Part shown: positions 7,505 to 12,672 of the stretch, in pieces
How the letters are laid out: each line of letters opens with the position of its first letter
Numbering within the stretch: position 1 is the first letter of the stretch
From: Bacillota bacterium
Lineage (GTDB): Bacteria; Bacillota_C; Negativicutes; Sporomusales; Sporomusaceae
Assembly (NCBI GenBank): GCA_023441125.1
Contig: JAEZQV010000471.1
Location: 1-12,672, forward strand
DNA: 12,672 nt
Reading direction: 5' to 3'
Made by a program: the position numbers and the translations under genes
The notes under the pieces: generated by a model
What the model was told of the DNA's origin: nothing
Databases searched by the model: none
The model's input: the letters and a program-made list of their open reading frames with translations, nothing else

Positions 7505-8082
7505 CTATAGACGGTTACCCAGTCTCTCTAAATCGTTGGCAATTGCCGCCAAATGCTGAATAGCTGCTGCAATTTGCTCTGTGGATTGAGCCTGTTGCTT
7601 TCCTCGCTGTGAAGCACTTTCAATCTTATTGGATATCTCTATCACGACTGTTTTAATCTGCCTAACAATTCCACTTACTTCTCTGACTGAGGCCGAACTA
7701 TTGTCTGCCATTTTGCGAATTTCGTCGGCCACCACAGCAAAGCCCCGGCCACTTTCACCTGCTCTTGCCGCCTCAATCGCAGCATTGAGTCCTAATAAAT
7801 TTGAATTGGCAGCGACGTCTAACCTTATTTTCTGCCTGCCTGCTGGCATTTTCTCAACCCGGACTGGAGCGGAACCGGGTCCCCGCGTTTTGCCCCATTG
7901 TTCACTGTAGTCCCTAAAAAAGTATACAAAAACTGTTCCTGGTCTGTAATTGCGATCATAGAGTCGTATGGAATTAATTCTTTTAGAACGGGGATCGCAC
8001 AGGCCAGTTGTGTCAGTATTTCATGTTCGTCCTGAACCTGGGGAATGCCGCAAGCGGCATCGTTGTTTTCTGCTAATTGCAT
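7505..8082 (-). pseudogene. Decayed soluble chemoreceptor: PAS-like sensor plus truncated MCP signalling domain
   Basis: Two frames form one damaged gene. The upstream part starts at ATG 8082 (GGGAG 9 nt before it) and codes for 85 residues of a PAS-like sensor ([29 protein letters not shown]) that stops abruptly at CQQAGRK. The downstream part (7505-7849, another frame) begins inside the methyl-accepting chemotaxis core with [22 protein letters not shown] and [15 protein letters not shown], and ends with a C-terminal helical tail. Compared with the activator at 11213-12520, the last roughly 40 residues of the sensor are missing. The first signalling helix expected in this family is also absent, so an internal deletion of perhaps 300 bp or more plus a frameshift is likely, at about 7825-7850 where CAGCAGGCAGGCAG repeats occur. 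No membrane helix is visible; an intact version would have been cytoplasmic and would have signalled to CheA/CheW. The two halves could still be made separately, but function is doubtful. Confidence 0.75.
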
Positions 8083-8170
8083 ACACTTGTTCTCCCTCAG
8101 CTAGTTATCACCCCGGTTACTGCAGCTATATTTGTCCCGGCTGAAATAGACCGCTCCTGCAGGATATTTT

Positions 8171-9385
8171 TTACATCGGTTTCCCGGCCTGTGCGGCAAG
8201 TTGTTGTGGTGTGCGGATAAAAGCCAGCAAAATGGCGCCGATTAGTGGTCCGGCCGCCATGATATACCAGACTGTATGGAAGGTTCCAGTGGCATCAATG
8301 GACCAGCCCATGACAACAGAACCGATGATCGGTGCTGCCTGGAAGAAGCAGTTCGCCACGCCGTTGGCTGTGGCCGCCCATTCCCTGCCGGCATACTCCG
8401 AGACAAGAATGGTCAAATGCGGGTTGCCGGCCCAGTGGGCAATGCCCATGATAAATGCCCAGACACTGAGCATGGCTAAAGTCGTTTGATACCCGAACAT
8501 AACCGTGGCCGGGACTGATAATACATAGGCCGCTATGATAATGGTTTTCCGGTTTTTCAATACGTCCGACAGCCAGCCTGAGACTAACGGACTGATAACC
8601 CCCGCTATACCATACCAGATGAGTACAAGCCCGGCATCGACCATAGTAAAGCCTAATTTCCGGATATAGGCAAAGGCCCAGGTGGCAATACCAAGCTCAA
8701 CCCAAAGCAGACCGAAACCGGCCAGCGCCGTCAGCAGCAAGTCTCTGCTGGCAAACACCACCTTAAATCCTCCCAGCAGGGGTTGCGTACTCTTGGCGGA
8801 ATCCTCCGATTTAATCAAAAAATAAAGCACGATGCCGATAATCGCAGTGGCAATCCCAATGCTGGTAAACACCCCTTGCCACCCGATATGGGAATTTAAC
8901 ACAGGCACCAGATAGTTGGCAAGCACCATACCCGCCGAGGGGGCAGCCAGCATAATACCAAACGCAGTGCCTCTTTCCTGCACCGGGAACCACTCCATCA
9001 AGGCCCGTGCGCAAGCACTGTAAACCGCCCCCGCCCCCAATCCGGTGACGATCCGCAGCCAAAATCCCATGTCATAAGTGCTGATTGATCCCATAACCCA
9101 GGTGGATATTCCCTCAATGACTAAACTTGCCGCCAAAATGAATCGGACTCCGAAGCGGTCAGCCAAAATTCCCGCAGGTATCTGGGTAATGACGTAACCG
9201 ATATAGAATGCGCTCATATAGGCGCCGGCTTGGGTCATGCTCATTTTTAGTATCGGTACAACGATAGGAATCAAAGGCGGCCAGGTAAAGCGGATAAGAA
9301 AGGTAAGCACAAAACAAAATACCGTCAGCGTCAGTATCACCCAACGGTAGGAGCTGATTGTTTTTTGCCGGATTTTTTCTTCCAT
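8171..9385 (-). CDS. MFS transporter, probable organic-anion uptake partner of the LigM-like enzyme
   Basis: The 404-residue protein has about 12 hydrophobic segments in two six-helix halves, a standard major facilitator in the cytoplasmic membrane. The signature loop motif GILADRFGVRF occurs between helices 2 and 3, and its counterpart SGWLSDVLKNRKT in the second half. The FTWPPLIPIV segment after helix 1 and the RALMEWFPVQERGTAFGI segment resemble the anion:cation symporter branch, which carries organic acids including aromatic acids. The start ATG follows AGAGGTG about 4 nt upstream. It lies 168 bp downstream of the LigM-like gene on the same strand with no clear terminator between, so both are probably co-transcribed from the sigma-54 promoter at 10904-10919. 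The context suggests it imports the methylated substrate or moves the demethylated product. Transport fold is certain; substrate is inference. Confidence 0.88.
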   Translation of the reverse strand: MEEKIRQKTISSYRWVILTLTVFCFVLTFLIRFTWPPLIPIVVPILKMSMTQAGAYMSAFYIGYVITQIPAGILADRFGVRFILAASLVIEGISTWVMGSISTYDMGFWLRIVTGLGAGAVYSACARALMEWFPVQERGTAFGIMLAAPSAGMVLANYLVPVLNSHIGWQGVFTSIGIATAIIGIVLYFLIKSEDSAKSTQPLLGGFKVVFASRDLLLTALAGFGLLWVELGIATWAFAYIRKLGFTMVDAGLVLIWYGIAGVISPLVSGWLSDVLKNRKTIIIAAYVLSVPATVMFGYQTTLAMLSVWAFIMGIAHWAGNPHLTILVSEYAGREWAATANGVANCFFQAAPIIGSVVMGWSIDATGTFHTVWYIMAAGPLIGAILLAFIRTPQQLAAQAGKPM

Positions 9386-9431
9386 ACGACACCTCTTTCT
9401 GCATGCTTCAGTTCATATCTTCCGGGAACAA

Positions 9432-9508
9432 TGACGTGCGAGATACAAGCCAACGGAAACTGACACCGGTTCACAGCCAATCCGATTGTTACTGTACCTC
9501 GAACGTCA
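9432..9508 (-). repeat. Long imperfect inverted repeat between the LigM-like and MFS genes
   Basis: TGACGTGCGAGATAC (9432-9446) and GTACCTCGAACGTCA (9494-9508) are inverted copies with 13 of 15 positions matching. In minus-strand RNA 14 of 15 positions pair, counting one G-U. The 47-nt interior contains smaller dyads (CAATCGGATTG, ACCGGT), so the transcript could fold into a branched structure. There is no U-tract after it, so it is not a standard terminator. It occupies most of the 168-bp gap and may set mRNA stability or the expression ratio of the two genes. Confidence 0.45.
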
Positions 9509-9553
9509 CTTTGAGACTACACCATTGGCAGGGACATCACTTTGTTAAGACGG

Positions 9554-10840
9554 TTAGCGAACCAGCTTCAGATCGCCCTTTGATCCGTCCGTTTTATAGG
9601 GAGCAGGCGCAACCGTAGCCCGGATTTCCTTCTGCGGATGGCCGGGTGCGCCCCAGATGATAGTAACTTGATTGCCGATTGTCGCCTGGTCAATGTCCAG
9701 GACCGCCAGGCAAATCATTTCACGGAAATAATAACTGTAGCCATAGGACGAAGTCGTACCAACGAGTTGGCCGTTTTTCATGACTTTATCAACATACATG
9801 CCGCCTCTTTGGAATCTCGGAAATTCGATGAAGTCATAGTGAGGCCCTTTTTTAAACAGGGAAGCGTATACATCAACCACATCGTCCGCATTCCAGACCA
9901 GCGTCCTGATCATCCGCTTGGGATTGGCCAGTTCTTCTTCAAGTGCCTTGCGGCCGAGGAAGTCGTGATCAAATTTGACGACTTTACTCCAGCCAAGTTC
10001 GATGGGACTGCGGTAGTAGTCACTGATATCCGCTCCCTCGAAACTGCCGTAAATGTTCAGTGTCGTCATGGAAGCAGGCATGGCCGCTTTGAATGTGGCT
10101 AGATAATCTTTTAAGTCGGCGCTGAACATAGCAGGGATATAGTCGGTGATAATCGTCGGAAAGCACGCCTCCAGATGATTGATAAAAACAGTCCTGCCGC
10201 CTAGCCTGCGGACGCCAAATTCCTTGCCGTCTTCCATGAGCGCCTGAATGATCTCTTCCTTCCACTCATTCGGACCACAAAGTTCATAGCCCGGCTCGCC
10301 CGCCATCCCCTGGCGCATGGCCCACATCCATCTGCCGCGGATCTGGATTTTGCGCAAGTGCATGTATTTGATGTCCCGGAGACTTTCACCGCAGGCTTTC
10401 TCCACCAAAGATACGGCAAAAGGCCCGGAAATCTGCAGATTGAACCAATCATCCGCTTCGGTCGTAACATTGTAGTTGCCGCGTTCCAAATTATACTGGG
10501 CCCAAAAGCCGCCACGGCCAAAGAGCATATAATCTTCTTCACCCAGTCGCGCGAGAATGCCTTCGTGGATGACTTTACCGCCTTCATTGCAATGGATGCA
10601 ATGCTTGGCCTGGCCGATCTCAAATTTCTGAACACTGCAAGTGGAGATATCAGAGAATAATTTTAATACTTCCGGGCCTCTAAACCACCGTTCCCACAGG
10701 AAAGACCAATCGCCTATATAGCAATTCTCTTTCCAGGACATGCTCTCATCCATCCAGTCGGTATATTCCGGCTGCCCCCAACGAATCGTGAAATACCCTT
10801 CCGGTGTCACGCGATACTTATTCATGTCCTCTTTTGCCAT
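9554..10840 (-). CDS. GcvT-fold aminomethyltransferase-family protein, LigM/DesA-like (putative tetrahydrofolate-dependent O-demethylase)
   Basis: The 428-residue product belongs to the glycine-cleavage T/aminomethyltransferase superfamily. From memory it resembles LigM and DesA, which move an aromatic methoxyl methyl group to tetrahydrofolate, more than true GcvT. Supporting segments are TDWMDESMSWKENC (27-40), the RGPEVLKLFSDIST region, the GRGGFWAQYNLERGNYNV region, RQGMAGEPGYELCGP (176-190) and KFDHDFLGRKAL (289-300). Length also fits LigM (about 430-470) better than GcvT (about 360). The C-terminal OB-like part holds GTTSSYGYS. No glycine cleavage P, H or L protein is nearby, arguing against a glycine-cleavage role. 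DMSP demethylase and sarcosine-type enzymes share the fold, so other methyl donors remain possible. The ATG follows AAGGAG with 8-nt spacing. It is the first gene after a perfect sigma-54 promoter and precedes an MFS transporter. In an acetogen-like host it would feed methyl-tetrahydrofolate into one-carbon metabolism. Family is firm; substrate is inference. Confidence 0.8.
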   Translation of the reverse strand: MAKEDMNKYRVTPEGYFTIRWGQPEYTDWMDESMSWKENCYIGDWSFLWERWFRGPEVLKLFSDISTCSVQKFEIGQAKHCIHCNEGGKVIHEGILARLGEEDYMLFGRGGFWAQYNLERGNYNVTTEADDWFNLQISGPFAVSLVEKACGESLRDIKYMHLRKIQIRGRWMWAMRQGMAGEPGYELCGPNEWKEEIIQALMEDGKEFGVRRLGGRTVFINHLEACFPTIITDYIPAMFSADLKDYLATFKAAMPASMTTLNIYGSFEGADISDYYRSPIELGWSKVVKFDHDFLGRKALEEELANPKRMIRTLVWNADDVVDVYASLFKKGPHYDFIEFPRFQRGGMYVDKVMKNGQLVGTTSSYGYSYYFREMICLAVLDIDQATIGNQVTIIWGAPGHPQKEIRATVAPAPYKTDGSKGDLKLVR

Positions 10841-10903
10841 AAAACCATCTCCTTAGCTGCAGTTCCACCTCTGTGGCTGCTAATGTATTACAACCACTTA
10901 TAA

Positions 10904-10919
10904 AGCAAATAATGTGCCA
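10904..10919 (-). promoter_or_regulatory. Sigma-54 (-24/-12) promoter of the LigM-like operon
   Basis: On the minus strand the sequence TTGGCACATTATTTGCTT contains TGGCAC-N5-TTGCT, a full match to the sigma-54 consensus with correct GG-to-GC spacing. The GC sits at 10906-10905, which puts the predicted transcription start near 10893, about 53 nt before the ATG at 10840. The sigma-54 activator gene lies immediately upstream. Confidence 0.92.
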
Positions 10920-10946
10920 AGTCCGATAATTCAGGCAAACACAGTA

Positions 10947-10976
10947 ACTATCACGATTCCGGCAATTTTTGATAGT
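10947..10976. repeat. ACTATCA/TGATAGT inverted repeat between promoter and upstream dyad
   Basis: ACTATCA (10947-10953) and TGATAGT (10970-10976) are perfect 7-nt inverted arms 16 bp apart. The right arm overlaps the proximal 16-bp dyad by two bases. It sits roughly 55-85 bp upstream of the predicted start, in the region that must bend for activator contact. It could be an accessory operator or chance in AT-rich DNA. Confidence 0.3.
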
Positions 10977-10990
10977 AAACGCCCGTTTAC
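10975..10990. promoter_or_regulatory. Proximal activator-binding dyad (putative enhancer site 1)
   Basis: GTAAACGCCCGTTTAC is a perfect palindrome with 7-bp arms and a 2-bp centre. Its centre lies about 90 bp upstream of the predicted sigma-54 start, the usual distance for a bacterial enhancer-binding protein. Its 16-bp length suits a dimer of a Fis-type helix-turn-helix such as that of the neighbouring activator. Confidence 0.7.
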
Positions 10991-11025
10991 ATATTTCCCA
11001 GCAACCGGATCATGTCTGTTTATTT

Positions 11026-11041
11026 GTATACTCGCATTTAC
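11026..11041. promoter_or_regulatory. Distal activator-binding dyad (putative enhancer site 2)
   Basis: GTATACTCGCATTTAC matches the proximal dyad at 12 of 16 positions, with the outer bases preserved on both sides. Centre-to-centre distance is 51 bp, close to five helical turns, so both sites face the same side of the DNA. Its centre is about 141 bp upstream of the predicted start. The rest of the 10841-11212 gap holds the sigma-54 promoter and a terminator; I see no gene there. Confidence 0.6.
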
Positions 11042-11114
11042 ACCTGTACTAAATGTTTCTCCCTGCATTAATTGAGAGACCTTTCCCAAAAATGCATTGC
11101 CTTCGGCCCTATAT

Positions 11115-11147
11115 ATAAAAAAATCTACCCAAACTGCAGGGTAGATT
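11115..11147 (-). terminator. Intrinsic terminator of the sigma-54 activator gene
   Basis: On the minus strand AATCTACCC (11147-11139) pairs perfectly with GGGTAGATT (11130-11122) around an 8-nt loop. A T-rich run follows immediately (11121-11115 and beyond). It lies 66 bp after the activator stop codon and separates that transcript from the LigM-like operon. Confidence 0.9.
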
Positions 11148-11212
11148 CCTGAAAATATATTGGAAACAAATATTAATAGTAAGATATTTTTAATACTAAT
11201 CTAGGTAAATGG

Positions 11213-12520
11213 CTATATAGGTTTCTTTTTCAAGCGATTCATTTTTTTATAAAGTCCCATACGGCTTATCCCCAGTTCCTTCGCCGCCTCACCTATGCGC
11301 CCTTTGCATCTTTCCAAGCTGGCATCGATATATAATTTTTCCAGATCATTCATCACATCCTCTAACGTTCCGTTTAATCCCAACAGATTAAAGCAGTCTG
11401 TTTTCGATAGGCGTTCGGATGTTAAAATGTCGGAAGAATCTTTTGCCCCGGTAATAACCTGCCTTTCAACTTCATTTCTCAACTCCCGGACATTGCCGGG
11501 CCAATCATACTGCAGGAACGAATTAATCGTTTGTATATCCAGTTCAAAATTAACATCATATTTACGGCAAAAATCGTTATGAAACTTCCGCGCCAGTAAA
11601 ATAATGTCCTCCGGTCTAGCCTTTAAGGGCGGCAGTTGTACCGGCACTACATTTAACCGGTAGTACAGGTCTTCACGAAACTTCCCGGCCTTCACCATTT
11701 CTTTTAAGTTCCGGTGAGTTGCAACTATCAATCTAAAGTCAACTTTGACATTGGTAACGCTTCCCACGCGTCGAACTGTGCCCGTTTCCAATACCCTAAG
11801 AAGTTTAGCCTGTAACGCATACGGCAGCTCACCGATTTCGTCCAGAAACAATGTGCCGCCGCCAGCCGCCTCAAACAGGCCCACTCGATCCATGTTTGCC
11901 CCGGTAAATGCCCCTCTTTTGTAACCAAACAGTTCTGCTTCGATAAGATGCTCAGGTAGGGACGCACAGTTCACTGCAATAAACGCTCCCTGGGCTCGTC
12001 TACTATGCCGATGAATATAATCCGCTATCACTTCTTTGCCGGTTCCGGACTCTCCTGTTAGCAATACCGTACTGTCAACCTGAGCAACCTTGTAGGCCAG
12101 GTGTAATACTTTTTGCATTGCTTTACTTTCAGCGATAATAGCGCCTGCTTCATGGATATAACCGAGTACACCTAAACTGATTGCTCCAATAATTCTCCCC
12201 TCTGCATCTCTAATAGGAACAGAGGTGGTTTTGGCAGGCGCCCCGTAAACCTCCTTAGGTAATGACATGATTATCTTTGTGCCGGTCTGCTGACATTGAT
12301 AAAGCCCGGACTCACGAGGGATGGGGTCCCCTCTGAACCGAAAGGAGTTTACCGTTTCCCCTTGGTTGACGTAAATAAACCTTTCAGAATCCGCCAGTGC
12401 AATCATGGAATCATATGGCAACAGCGACTTTATGAGTGGCACTGATTTCGCTATCCTAATAAATATCGGATTTTCATCTTTCAAATCGTCAATATTAGTA
12501 ATATCTTTATTATTTCCCAT
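11213..12520 (-). CDS. Sigma-54-dependent transcriptional activator with PAS-like sensor
   Basis: This 435-residue enhancer-binding protein activates sigma-54 RNA polymerase by ATP hydrolysis. A PAS-like sensor (about 19-118: [47 protein letters not shown]) precedes the AAA+ domain. The AAA+ domain has Walker A GESGTGKE (156-163), the sigma-54 contact loop GAFTGA (203-208), Walker B GTLFLDE (222-228) and the WPGNVREL motif. A Fis-type helix-turn-helix (about 386-430, [21 protein letters not shown]) closes the protein. No receiver domain is present, so it is probably a one-component sensor of a small molecule in the cytoplasm. I chose the ATG at 12520 because GGGGAG lies 9 nt before it. An ATG at 12529 touches that ribosome site, and the longest frame (12577) has no better support. 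Location next to the sigma-54 promoter and tandem dyads makes the LigM-like operon its likely target. The sensor is homologous to the one in the damaged chemoreceptor at 7505-8082. Confidence 0.93.
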   Translation of the reverse strand: MGNNKDITNIDDLKDENPIFIRIAKSVPLIKSLLPYDSMIALADSERFIYVNQGETVNSFRFRGDPIPRESGLYQCQQTGTKIIMSLPKEVYGAPAKTTSVPIRDAEGRIIGAISLGVLGYIHEAGAIIAESKAMQKVLHLAYKVAQVDSTVLLTGESGTGKEVIADYIHRHSRRAQGAFIAVNCASLPEHLIEAELFGYKRGAFTGANMDRVGLFEAAGGGTLFLDEIGELPYALQAKLLRVLETGTVRRVGSVTNVKVDFRLIVATHRNLKEMVKAGKFREDLYYRLNVVPVQLPPLKARPEDIILLARKFHNDFCRKYDVNFELDIQTINSFLQYDWPGNVRELRNEVERQVITGAKDSSDILTSERLSKTDCFNLLGLNGTLEDVMNDLEKLYIDASLERCKGRIGEAAKELGISRMGLYKKMNRLKKKPI

Positions 12521-12600
12521 ACTTTGCATCTCCCCTTCTCTAATTCTTAGCAGACCGGATATACGCAGATATTTCAACTAAGTTAATTGGTGTGAAATGA

Positions 12601-12629
12601 AATATACGTATTCTGGCAGAGGGAGTCAA
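12601..12629 (-). promoter_or_regulatory. Sigma-A-type promoter of the activator gene
   Basis: On the minus strand TTGACT (12629-12624) and TATATT (12606-12601) are separated by exactly 17 bp. Each hexamer matches five of six consensus bases. Predicted start is near 12594, leaving a leader of about 74 nt before the ATG at 12520. No sigma-54 site was seen here, so the activator is probably made constitutively and switched by its ligand. The remaining 43 bases to the window edge show no gene. Confidence 0.7.
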
Positions 12630-12672
12630 CGCTATAGCGGCTTGCAAACTAGCTTTGATCACTCAATATGGT

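Noticed and set aside
10956..10976. IHF-type bending site between the enhancer dyads and the sigma-54 promoter
   Set aside because: TATCAAAAATTG resembles the consensus but has the wrong internal spacing, and Firmicutes generally rely on HU rather than IHF.
12550..12615. Autoregulatory copies of the 16-bp dyad near the activator promoter
   Set aside because: AT-rich partial dyads such as GATATACGCAGATATTTC are present but do not preserve the GTA...TAC pattern of the two upstream sites.

Overview
The window comes from an anaerobic, diderm Firmicute of the Negativicutes type (Sporomusa/Pelosinus-like). The main evidence is an outer-membrane porin with an N-terminal S-layer homology (SLH) domain, the OmpM type that is characteristic of this class. 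A large [FeFe]-hydrogenase fusion and an absence of oxygen-dependent enzymes fit an anaerobic, possibly acetogenic, lifestyle. The genus is inference. Every convincing gene lies on the minus strand, so transcription runs from high to low coordinates. I found no rRNA, tRNA, CRISPR array, insertion sequence or phage gene.

Right part (12672 to 7505), in transcription order: a sigma-A-type promoter (12601-12629) drives a sigma-54-dependent activator (11213-12520) that carries an N-terminal PAS-like sensor. An intrinsic terminator (11115-11147) closes that unit. Next comes a control region with two related 16-bp dyads 51 bp apart (10975-10990 and 11026-11041) and a perfect -24/-12 sigma-54 promoter (10904-10919). 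This promoter drives a GcvT-fold protein of the LigM/DesA type, a probable tetrahydrofolate-dependent O-demethylase (9554-10840), followed by an MFS transporter (8171-9385). Beyond these lies a decayed soluble chemoreceptor (7505-8082). Its surviving sensor half is about 51% identical to the activator's sensor over 63 residues. I read this as a substrate-sensing, uptake and demethylation module in which regulator and chemoreceptor once read the same ligand or related ones.

Middle (7438 to 5619): an OmpM-like SLH porin (5969-7438) followed by two tandem intrinsic terminators and a noncoding leader with a 13-bp hairpin.

Left part (5618 to 1): ndk (nucleoside diphosphate kinase), split by a one-base frameshift near 5316-5323, lies 14 nt upstream of a 1152-residue single-chain protein. 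That protein joins a 2Fe-2S ferredoxin domain, a GltD/NfnB-like FAD/NAD(P)H module, two 4Fe-4S clusters, a complete H-cluster [FeFe]-hydrogenase and a small-subunit-like tail. A strong hairpin ends this unit. Dihydrofolate reductase (1027-1557) and the 5' portion of an OFA-family (oxalate/formate antiporter type) MFS permease (1-939) follow, the latter cut by the window edge.

The most interesting points are the sigma-54-controlled LigM-like module, the shared sensor domain, the hydrogenase fusion, and the two damaged genes (ndk and the chemoreceptor).
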